Shown here: one piece after another, positions 34,501 to 46,500 of the stretch | How positions within the stretch are numbered: position 1 is the first letter of the stretch | How the letters are laid out: each line of letters starts with the position of its first letter | NCBI GenBank assembly: GCA_013350335.1 | Contig: CM023540.1 | Location: forward strand, 45,739,222-45,803,221 | From: Chimonanthus salicifolius | Lineage: Eukaryota; Streptophyta; Magnoliopsida; Laurales; Calycanthaceae | Direction of reading: 5' to 3' | Length of the DNA: 64,000 nt | Program-made: the position numbers and the translations under genes | Notes under the pieces: generated by a model | Databases searched by the model: none | The model's input: only the letters and a program-made list of their open reading frames with translations | What the model was told of the DNA's origin: nothing

Positions 34501-37500
34501 TGAGTTTCATTTCCATTAAAAGAATTTGCATTTTTCACCATTGATATATATTTTTTTTTGAAAAGGTTAATATATTAGAAGAAAAAAGAGGCACCAGAGG
34601 TGCAAATACAACAACAATAAAAATAAACGAAACAACGATGCAATGTGCCCACAACCCGAGTACATCCACGATAAGCCCAACAGAATGAAACACCTAGGCT
34701 AAATCAATGCATTCTTTTCAAGCACGCAAAATGTCATTCGTAGAGATATTCCTAAATTCCTAGAGTGAAAAGGCCCACGATGCATATTTGGCAAAAACTC
34801 TAGTGGAAATGGCATCAGAAGATTCGATACAATTATTGAAAATTCTATTGTTGCGTTCCTCCCACAAACTCCATACTATGGCAAAACATGCCAAGCGCCA
34901 TAAAGAGGAGCATTTTGGAGAGACCGAGGCAATGCTCCAACTATAAGATAACTCAGCCATAGTAGAAGGCATAACCCAATTAAGTCTAAACTTTTCCAGC
35001 ACAAAATTCCATATAGCATAGGAGAAAGAGCAATGAGTAAGGAGGTGGTTCGTCCTTTCTGAGGTTTGGAGGCAAAAAGGACAAACACTAAAAATGATTC
35101 TTCCTTGTTTTTGTAGGTTGTCTTGAGTCAAAATTTTATTCATTCCCGCTATCCACATGAAGCAGATTGCACAGGGAGGCGCTTTGGATGTCCAAATATC
35201 TGGGTTGACAATAGGAGGAATATTCTCTCAGTTATTCCACTTGATAAAAGACTTGACTGAGAAGCTACCAGTCGGGTCCAGCCACCAAACATGGCTATCG
35301 TGGGCAGAGATTTTGATCCGATAGGATGAAATGATCTGCAGAAGGGCTGAATAGTCGTTAAACTCAGAGTCTGAAAGATTACACCGAATGAAGAGATTCC
35401 AAACAACCTGATCACTGACAATGGAATAAAAATCGAAAACTACTCTGGCCGGGAACTAAGATAATCTGTATAAGCAAGGTAACCTAGTCGCCTGTCACGG
35501 CCCGACCCAAAAGGACACGTGAGAAACAATAATAATTTTTTTTTTTTTTTAACTCTGAAGCATGCACAACTCATAATCCAAACACATGACACCTGCACGT
35601 GCTGCGAGATCCCTACGGATCGTAGGACTTATTGGACTCTTGATTTGATCGAACTGAATTATCAGCTGTCTATGTACTCCAATGGAGATTAGATCTTGCA
35701 TAGTTCTCAATTCATTTATTTCATGACACTAACCCATGCTATTCATAATGTCATATCAAGACATTCTAATTACCCAATCGTGGGCCTTATCAGTAGAATA
35801 AATCTCATCTATCACGGGTCTAGCCAATCATGGATCTATACTAACCATGGGAACACCGTCAACCATGGGTCAATGTCACACATAGGATAAACCTCAACCA
35901 TGAGACCTACACCTGAGCATAAGTACATCCCTTCTCAGAGACAATACTCTAAATATGGGTCCAATCCTCTATGGAATTAATGCCCTCTGTGGGAATATCC
36001 ATTCACGATATACATTACTCATCCATGGTCACAAAGCCCTCAATGGGAATAACCATCCAGGGGAAATAATATCTATCCATAGAACCGTCACGTCCACCAT
36101 GAGACCCATACATCTACCATGGGACCACTATATCTATCATGAGGTTAATATGCCCACCATGTAATCAATATCTAGGCATGAATCCAATCTGTTTACCATG
36201 GAAACAACATCCATGGGATTCATCATCCATCCCTGGTAACTCTCCATCAGTGAGTATCATCTATTCATGGGTAATAACCATCCATGAATATAATCACTCC
36301 ATGGGTATAATCCATCCATGGGCATAACTCATACATTCGTAGAACCAATATGTCTATTATAGGACCAACAAGTCTACCATAATACTAATACGTCTACTAT
36401 GGGACCAACATGTCCACCATAATACCAATACGTCGACATGGGACCAACATGTTCACCATAATGCCAATACGTCTACCATGGGACCAACATGTCTAACATA
36501 AGACCAATACGTCTACCATGGGATCAACAGATCTAGCCTAAGACCAACATCTGAGCACCACCATGGGAACCATCATCCATGGGTATACACATTCATCCCT
36601 GGTAACACTCTATCTGTGAGTATAATCTATTTATGGGTATAACCATCCATAAATATAATCCCTCCATGGGTATAATCCATCCATGGGCATAACTAATCCA
36701 GGGATACATCATCTACCATGAAGCCTTCTATCCGTAGGAACAACACTTGAATAAATCACTACATGACTGTGGCAACAATATCAAATAATCATATCATATC
36801 ATAAACATACCACGACCCCTAGCAAAATTTAGGGCCCATGACTTACTAAGCGGGAGACCTACGACTGGCGTGATCAAGTCTACCTCGCCCTGCATCCCTT
36901 CACCTCATGGGTGATTCAGTCAAGTTCTAAGGTAGTCGATGTAAAACCCTGCCACCGATGTGGGAAGAGTCCCACATCGGTAGTGGAGGCTAAATGGAGG
37001 GGGTATTTAAGAGGCCAAAGCCCATTAAACTAGCATGACGCGTTTTGGGCCGGGCCAGATGGGCCCCGGCACAAGGGCAAAACCGTGCGGGCTCGCTTGT
37101 GTGCGAGGCTCAAAGCGGACAATATCTTGCTGAGTTTGAGCCTTAAGCCCTGTATAAGGGTCGGGTCGTTACAAATGGTATCAGAGCCTCAGTTCAACGC
37201 TCGGACTGTGTGGGCCTTTCCTCCTTCCCTGGTGTTGTTGAGCTAAGTCGGATCGAGCCGGGGGCGGCTCAAGGCTTAGTGGGGGTGATTGTGAAACCCT
37301 GCCACCGATGTGGGAAGAGTCCCACATCGGTAGTGGAGGCTAAATGGAGGGGGTATTTAAGAGGCCAAAGCCCATTAAACTAGCATGACGCGTTTTGGGC
37401 CGGGCCAGATGGGCCCCTGCCCAAAGGCAAAACCGTGCGGGCTCGCTTGTGTGCGAGGCCCAGAGCGAACAATATCTTGCTGAGTTTGAGCCCTAAGCCC

Positions 37501-40500
37501 TGTTTAAGGGTCGGGTCGTTACAGTCGAGCCACGTCTAACGAAGCTAGCACCACCCCCATGAGGTAAAATAGTATCTAGCTCTGCGCAACCACGCACAAT
37601 AAGTGTGCGAAATAGTTGTAAGGGCGCCCTACAGTATATAACATGTAAGGGACTCACCCTGCGACAACCACCACACGGGACCAAGTCTCTGTGGAAAAAC
37701 ATCACTATCCTGAATACCTCTCTGGGATAGGAAATCAAACATCACAATCACGTGAGGGATGTATGCATACTACGTCTGAATATCAAGTGACCAAGTCACA
37801 TAAATATCTTAATGCCACAGTCTCCGTATGTTCATATCGAGGCTCCTGCGGTCTCACGGTTACTCTAGGCCTTACTCATGGAATCTATATACTTATCTCA
37901 TCCTTTAACTATACAAAGGTGAGATGCAATGATCTATTGATAGGATAGTTTCCCCTTTTTTTTTTTTCCCAACAGACTGAGCCATAACGTTATCATTACG
38001 TGAGGGATATACCCATACCACGTCTCAATCATTATCAATATCACGTGAGGGATGCACCAATGCCTTGTCTCAATCATCATCATGTGAGGGACACACCAAT
38101 ACCACATCTCAATATAATCATCACGTGAGGGACACACCCATACCACGTCTCAATATAATCAAGTGACTTAGTCACATACATCTCAGTGTCAAAGTCCTCA
38201 TCTGTTCATTTTAAGAATTTTCACAGTTTTCTAGCGACTCTAGGCTTTACTCGAGTAACAAACATATATGTCTCATCATATCGAGACTTCCAAGACATCA
38301 TAACCTCTTAGGGCCGCCTTCGAGGGATCTAACATCTAGCATTAGGGTCTATATTAGGGAAGGTATATCCCACCAATTCCTTTAAACCCTTCACATTTGC
38401 TCAACATCTTACAATATCCTTAATATAAATGGATGACACAATGCATATTTTGATCGAACTGAGGCACAATGCTTTCAGTTGCCTACATACCATATAGTGG
38501 ATCAGATCAACCGTAGTTCATTATTTTCACATTTGGGAGTGATCATACTTTTACTTTGGAGAAATCAAACAAGGCTTTCTTAGCATTTACATTGCATTCT
38601 ATGCATTCTCAATCATGCTGGCCCATCCCCATTCTAGCACAAGTTAACCCCCTTGGATTCTAAGATACTTGACCTTAACTCATCAATATCACTTAGCCTA
38701 ATCCTTTATTAAGTTCCTCTTCAAATCATGGAAATTCGTTCTACACATGGTTAGGTTGATCCACCACAACCATTATCAACATAGGTACTCACTAGTGATG
38801 TACACATCATCACAAAATCCAAGCATGGCATTAAAACACATTCATCATGCTTATTATATGAGTTACCTATCTAAGAATTCCAATCATAATCATGAGAATT
38901 CATTTGATACATACATTACTCATAACCATACACAAGTATGGAAAATTATCAAGTTCCTACATTACACATCTTGGGCAATCTTGATTATCATACATTCTAT
39001 CATAGTTTAACACATCACAAATCTATGAATTCTCAATTATAGTAAACATCTAATCATAAGGAACTTGGAAAACTCATACATATGTATCTGATACAATATA
39101 TTCACATCAATTACACAAAGGCATAAGGATTTCAAACCATAACCTTACCCAACTATTCATTGGAATGTGCACAAGGGAACATTCACTCAAACATATTATC
39201 ACACACCTTGTGAGCATGGAATTCTACAAATATTCTCAATGCTTTAAGTGTATGACATTCTCCAATTTTATCCAATGTTATCAAAGTCGAATTGTATCGA
39301 AATTGGTCTGAGGGTGTGAATCGTGAATCGAAAATTGTAAAATCGTACGATTCATATATCCTCTTATTCCCATAACCATTTTGTTGCCATGGGCCATTAT
39401 ATCACCAAATTGGAACTGTCACACCAAGGCTCAGTCCAAAACTTAACGATGTTACCACTCTCCACCTTAAACCTGATTCCTTCTTTGAATTTGTCAACAC
39501 AAGATGCAATAGCTTTTCACATACTGGATGCTGTGTGGGGGAAAGGGTTGATCTCCCATCCTTGATATCCCACTCTGTATTTGTGAATCAGAATAGTTTT
39601 CCAAAGAAAATCACCCTCAGTGCCTATCCTCCAAAGCCATTTAGAAAGAAGGGCATCATTAACTTCTTTGATTGTTCGGACACCAAGACCACCGTCACGG
39701 ATGGGTAGACAAACTTTCTTCCAACTGACCAAATGGTACTTTCTTTTATCCTCCAGGTCGCCCCAAAGGAAATTCCTTATTATTCTCTCCAAAGTCAGAA
39801 CAACTTTGTTTGGGCATCTAAAAGCTGATAGGAAGTAGACTGGTAGTGCAGAGAGAACAACTTTAAGTAGAGTGATCCTGCCAGCAAAGGACAAATACTT
39901 TCCCTTCCAAGAAGCAAGGCGCTTGCTGAACTTATGGATGATGGACTCTCATTGGGAGAATCCAGGAGAGCCAATGCAAAGAGGGAGGCCTAAATAGGTG
40001 GAAGGAAGAGAAGAAGAAACACATCCCAATAATTCAGAGAATATTCCAATTTCACTGTCACTCACATTGATGCTGAAAATTTCACTCTTTTGATAGTTGA
40101 TGCGGAGGGAAGAGAACAACTCAAACCATCTGAGCAGAACACGAAGATTCATAGCAGTCTCTTTAGTTGCCTCACAGAAAATGATTGTATCATCTACAAA
40201 CTGCAAGTGATGAATCTGAAGCGGAGAAATACCAACTCTGAATCCATAAAATTGGGGAAATCAACAGCTTTGATCAGGAGAACGCTCAAGGACTCTGCCA
40301 CCATGATAAAGAGTGTTGGAGAAAGAGGGTCACCCTGTCGAATACCCCTGGATCTCTTGAAGAATCCTTTAGGAGATCCATTAATGAAGATGGAATAGTG
40401 AGTAGAAGAAATACACTCATAGATCCATAAGCACCACTTTCGTCTAAATCCCATGCTAGACAGAACAAAGTGAAGAAAGTGCCAATCCACCATATCATAG

Positions 40501-43500
40501 GATTTTTCCAAATCAAGTTTGCAAATTATACTTTTTTGACGAGCCTTATGTTGGGAATCAATACACTCATGCACAGTTATGACCACATCCATAATTTGGC
40601 GACCCTCAACAGAAGTGGACTGAGATGGAGATATTAGCTTGGGGAGGAAGTGCTTCACTCGGTTTGCAAGTACCTTGGTCAAGATCTTGTAAGGGCTTCC
40701 CAGGAGACTAATAGGCCTGAAGTCGGATAGAGCAGAAACACCATCTTTCTTAGGAACCAACGCCAGAAAGGTTGCCCCTAGCTCCTTTGGAAGTTGACCT
40801 CTATGATGAAATTCCTCTATGAAAGCAATGAGATCATGCTTCACTATGTCCTAGAAAGTCTTAAAGAAAACGATACGGAAACCATCCGGTCTAGGTGCTC
40901 TATCCTCACAAAGGTCCCAAACTGTAATTTTGATTTCATCCTCAGAAAAAGGCCTCTCAATGGAGGAAGCTTTTGTGGAGGAAATAGTCCTGAAGGGAGA
41001 CCTAACATCGGCAATCTATTAAAGGAGTTAGCAGTATATAATTGCTTGAAATGATTCAGAATAGTACCTATGATCACCTCCTTGTCGGTAACTGTCACAC
41101 CATCAACTTTTAGTGATTTGATTCTGTTTATCCTTCTGTGGGCTGAGGCAATGGCATGGAAAAATTTAGTGTTCTTGTCCCCTTCCTTAATCCACTTATC
41201 TCTAGATATCTGTTTCCACTTAATCTCCTCCTGTATGCTTTTGGTGCGAAATTGATCCTAAAGATTATGATGAAGGAAGACATCCTCCTCAAAAATGGAT
41301 CCAGCCTGCTCATAAAGATCTATCTGATTGATACCTATGAGGAGAGATGCAAGGGATTCTGATAAAGACCCGAAATTAGTAGCACTCCAACTCTTCAGTT
41401 TGTTCTTCAAAAACTTCAATTTTTGATGAAGAATGAAACATTTGTTCCCGTTAGGGGTGGATTCCGACCACCAATGTGCAATAAGATCCCTAAAGCCTTT
41501 TTCTTTTACCCAACATCATTCAAAATTGAAGGGAGCAGGGCCCCAAGACTCATCAATTGTATCCAGTACCAAAGGCCAATGATCAGGTGTGGGTTGAGGA
41601 AAAACAAGAATGTGTGTTCCGAAAAGATCCATCCACTCCGTTGAAACAAGAAACCTGTCAATCCGTGAGAGAATAGGCCTCTCTTGGCCATTGGACCAAG
41701 TAAATTATGCTCCAGATAAGGGAAGATCCACCAAGCCGAGAGAGGAAATACAATCCGAGAAACGGCACATAATGGGAGTGAATCTTGTTACCCCTGTCTT
41801 CTCATGAGGAAATCTAATAAGATTGAAATCTCCACAGATGCACCAACAGTTGTTCTATTGACCATTAAGAGACTCAATTTCCGCAAGGAAACCATTCTTT
41901 CTAGACTTGTCACACGTCCCATAGACTGAGTTAGAGTTCATGCTATACCGGAGATGCGATCTTGAAAGAGAACTGATAATGAAAAGTCTCCAATGAAAGA
42001 GTCCCCACTTTTATGAAGTTATTGGAGTCCCAACAAATAATGATACCCCTAGAGGAGCCAATGGAATGTTTTGCTATCCACTAGAAACAATGGCCTCCAT
42101 CACAAGAACGGATGATCATATCTGACGGGTCTTCCAATTTGGATTCTTGAAAACACATAATGGTGGGCTTGATCTGTTTAATGAAGTTCTTCACAATAGC
42201 TCTCTTTCCTGGGTCCTCAAGACCCCTAACATTCTATGATAGGATCTTCATCGGGAAACTGCTTGATTGTTCAGGCTGGTGGTGGCAATATTTGAAACTC
42301 CTCCTGCTGTCCCTTTTTTCCGTCGACTGTAATTGACAAAAGAGCTGAGTCTGTTGAGTTCTTTGGTTGTTCTGTACTTTCATTTTGGATTTAAAGGAGT
42401 AAGGGTCTTGATTGCAGTGAGGCAGGAGAGTGTCTTATTTTCTTGTCCATCCTCAATGAGGCCGAGCTTACGAGCGATCAATAGCATTTTGTTGTCTATC
42501 CAATTGGATACCAGATGGATACTCTAATCTTGTGCACCAATACTTGAACTATCTAAGACCATTCTATCACTGCTCTGGTGTAAATCCACTTCCAAGATCT
42601 GCCTTAGACTGTCTTCAGTATTGTCCGGAAGAACTTCCAAGTGGGCCAATTGGGCTAAAGATGGAGAGAAAACCTTCTCAGAAGGGGGTGCAGGAGAAAA
42701 AATCTCCTTAGAAACCGGGAATGGTTTCTTCCATGGGACAACCTCTGGAAGAAGAATGGCTCTGTTGATCAAGGAGAGTTCGTCTCCTGAGAATGCAGTG
42801 GAGATAGGAGGTCCCAATGAGAGACGTCTGATCTTCGAAAGAGGAGAGAAGGGAGCTTGCTTCAGCGGAGCCAAGGAGGGCGGAAATGGAGAGCTTGAGG
42901 ATAGTATCATTGTTGTAGAAGAAGGCTACAAAGGCGACAAAAGCGAGACTTGAGGTAGCTACGATTAGGTAACACTGTAATGGTTTTCTTGAGTGATCGG
43001 AGAGGGAGATTGAACTCGATGGAGAGCAGGAGAAGAAGAAAGTCTCTGAAGAGGAATGAGAAGGTGGAGGGTGTAGAAAGAAATAATCTGTGTATATTAA
43101 TTGAATACCTATGTTATTACTTGTATATATAGCCTCTAGCCTATCTTAGGGTTATCACCCTCAAACTCAAACTCAAACTCTATGCTAATCATAAATCAAA
43201 TACACCTCTTAGTTAGAGGTAAACCCAAACTAGTAATCTTAATTAGATAATAACTCTAATTATTCCAACATGCCCCCACAAGCTGAAGCGTGGATGAACG
43301 CGAAGCCTGGAACGTGAATAAACGGCAGGTGAACCGTAAAAGTGGCAAATCGACTGGCCATGAAGATTTGTTGAAGCAGTACACTGATTGGCTGCAAAGC
43401 TTGTTGAAGTGGCAGCGTTGACTGCCTGCAAATATGTATTTATGTGTCAGTGTTAATTGGCTGCAAAATGACAGGCGGCGAACACCGATGGCAACCTGAG

Positions 43501-46500
43501 ATAGAGACAGAAGCTCAGACGACAGCAGTGGTGGTAAGACAATTGTCTGGCGAAAACAATTGCAATATGCGATAAAGTTAGCGACAAATGGCCTGAAAAA
43601 TCAAGGGCATAATAAATGCCAAAATAAGGCTGAAGCCATCATATTGATCAATCAGATCGGAAAAACCAGCAAAAAAGGTTGAAGTCATAAAGACCAGCAA
43701 ATAAGGTTGTAGCCATAAAAGGCCAGCAAAGGCTGTAATCATGAAAGGCCAGCAAATAAAGGCTGTAGTCATGTAAGGCCAACAAAAGAGGCTGAAGCTA
43801 TGAAAAGTCAGCAAATAAAAGGAACGAATTAGAGTCCTCCAAATAAAAGGAGTGGATGAATTCACAACAAATGGACATGTGTCCAAAACATGCCGTCTCA
43901 TTTTCGAGAAACGACAAAACAAGGCGTGCGTGCTCGAATGAAGGGCAACTTGGGTCCATTTCTTCGGCTTTAGGAGGAGACGGGAAATTTGTGTCCCTTA
44001 CTTCAGCTCTCCCCCTTTCTTTTTGGCACAAATTGTACAAATTGTGGCGAGAAGAAACAACAAAAACATTTTGAGAGCACTAAGATCTTCTTGAGTCAGG
44101 ATGTAGATCTGAGACGAGTGGATCATAAACATCCACTGATAGACTCGCTGACAGCAAGATGAAACCTAAACTTGCAGGCTAAAAGCAATCAAGAAACTGT
44201 GGCTGCGAAGAGAGTCTTGATTTGTATGTCCTGCTCGAGTAACAAAACAAAAAATCTTGATTCGGTGCAGTAGAGCCCAGACTATACAGGCAGCAACAAC
44301 TGGAGAATAACAGCCTTGTGTGCCTTCACAGATCTGAAAACTGTTCAGATCTGGCAGAACCGGAGATGCAAGTGCTGCGGAGGTGTGGTGTGCAGTCAGG
44401 GTCAAACTCGAACCAGAGAATATCGGTGGCAGCGAAGGGTGTAAGCTTCTCCGGCGAAGGCAGCAAAGGGGTGCAGCGAACTGATCCAGATCTGCGATCA
44501 GATCTGAAGGAGACTAATGCAGTGAGTAAAAAAGCTTTATTTTTAACTTATTCTTTCACCGTGCAGAGAGTAATTCTCACTGTTTCCTTCCAAAAAACCT
44601 TCACTCCAAAATTGTCAACAAAAAATGGTCCTTCAAACCACCACAAAGAGGAGAGAGAAAAGCCTTTCTCTCCTTTCAAATCGTTTCAGAAATCAAGAGC
44701 CTTTCCCAGAAGCAATTTTCCATTCTTTTCCAAAATACCACCGTCTGAGATGTGTGGAGGGCAACATGTCACGCCCCGCCTTCCAACACCTAGACGTGCG
44801 TGATCTGACTGTACAAATTTAAATCACCTGCTGCCCTAAATGAGTCTTACTTTCAAAAGCTGTGGTTAAATTCAAAACAAACATAATTGCATTCACAAGC
44901 CACCAAAATTCCTCAAGTCCACAACCTGCTTGAAGACCATAACATCTCATTTGAGCTTCTAAATAACTTGAAGGGATAAATATCACTCACATAAGGATCT
45001 CTAAACGCATCACTTACTCACATTCCCATAAAAACAAATTGAAGCGTTCTCAAAATTAATCCATACTAGAATTTATGATCCAAGTTTTTCACAAATAAAA
45101 ATAAAACAAATAAATAACTTTCTCAAAGTCTCAAAACAAATAAATAACCATCTCATAACCTAAATAATAAATTCTGCACTAAGCGTTTATACGAATTCTG
45201 CATCGACTCCTCGCCTTCTAAGCTCAATTGTGATTATCGTCCAGACCCAAGTCCAAGGGATTGCCTGCAATGTAAGGGATGAGCTCCATGCCCAGTGAAG
45301 AAAACAATAACACAATCATAGCATAGGATATTCCTACTTCCTCAATGATATTTCAAATAAGCAAGTATAACAATTTATTTCATGCTCATGCCTTTGCAAA
45401 ATGTAATGCTCAATGCCAAATGCCATATTCCAACCCATTATTACATCTACTGATATTTGGTGGTCTTCCCGACGAATCGAGGATAACACAACATCGCCTT
45501 AATGGCCTTCCCACATAAAGTGAGGATAACACAACCTACCACCAAGTAACAGCCCTCATGACTTGTCACGGATATCGCATTTCATCTACCATAATGGTCT
45601 TCCCACATGAAGTGAGGCTAACAACACTACCACCGTCGTGGTCTTCGTGACAATCATGGATCGCACCCTCATACCCAATGCTATGAATATGAGAATGCTA
45701 TGCTCAATGCCGACAAACATGCTTAAATATTCATAACATGCCTATGAAATCAAAAATCTCAATCTAAGCAGATTATAACATCATACGAAATATCTCATTT
45801 GTCATAGCATGCATAAACCTTGAAGTAAACATAACACTAGTTCATGCATCACAATATTTGAATTATACATACCAACATTCAACCATGTCCAATCAAGGTT
45901 AATAATCAGACAATAACATACAAATAATCATCAATCTACGAATATAACTCATTGGATCTTTCAACAATATTAATGGTTAGACTCCACAATCCGGGCGGAC
46001 TGAGTCTCCTCACGGCCAATAAAATGTTTAGCCAAATCTCCCTTACATTACTGTGAGTGAACACCGGATCTTAACCATTATTAACATACACCCAGTCTAT
46101 TCTAAATCCAACAGTTATATTCTAGTCACACAACAAAATACAATATTTCATTGCCTAAACACATAAGAATATAAGGAATCATGTTTCAAAGTATGTAGTG
46201 AATTGTTTCCCTCACCTAGAAGTTTGTGAAGTGCCAACAATGAACTCAAACGCTTTCCAAGTGATATTAGCCTTGAGGACTCAAGTTTGCTGCGAATATG
46301 ATTTAAAAGTTCCAAGTATTAATAATATGAGGATTATTAAATCTCTTTGGGAAAGTACTTTTAATTACAAGTAAGGTGGATTGCTGTCCCAACTCTAGCC
46401 TTATAGGTTACACTTGGGTCCAAGGTTAGGAGTGAAGGTTTCCAAATTTGCTGCCAACATAATACAATAATTACTTAGGACTGTATTATTTTATTTATTT

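Larger units (their letters stand above)
36940..37523 (+). mobile_element. TRIM retrotransposon, complete
   Basis: Two 234-bp LTRs (36940-37173 and 37290-37523), each TGT(A/G)AAACCC...GTCGTTACA, flank a 116-bp interior. The primer site TGGTATCAGAGC (37176-37187) follows the 5' LTR and a GTGGGGGTGA polypurine tract (about 37279-37288) precedes the 3' LTR. A perfect 5-bp duplication GTCGA flanks it (36935-36939 and 37524-37528). I count about nine differences between the LTRs. No coding capacity, as expected. Confidence 0.96.
35493..39401 (+). mobile_element. 3.9-kb LTR inserted in LINE-2
   Basis: Starts TGTCACGGCCCGACCC and ends CCATTATA (probably an original CA mutated to TA). Target copies TCGCC (35488-35492) and TCACC (39402-39406) differ by one transition. 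Removing the segment restores a continuous LINE frame. It contains no proteins, two ~40-bp tandem arrays and a TRIM. Its ends resemble those of the solo LTR family at 7817, 21825 and 44767, but the interior is not obviously the same. Confidence 0.75.

Noticed and set aside
36350..36545. Regular repeats resembling a CRISPR array
   Set aside because: Repeats are degenerate, spacers are themselves repeated, there are no cas genes, and the DNA is plant nuclear.
36940..37523. Cassandra-type TRIM with 5S rRNA promoter
   Set aside because: LTR length and target duplication fit a TRIM, but I see no 5S-like internal control region in the LTR.
44318..44803. 161-codon frame
   Set aside because: Interior of the non-autonomous LTR element, crosses into the solo LTR at 44767, no conserved domain.
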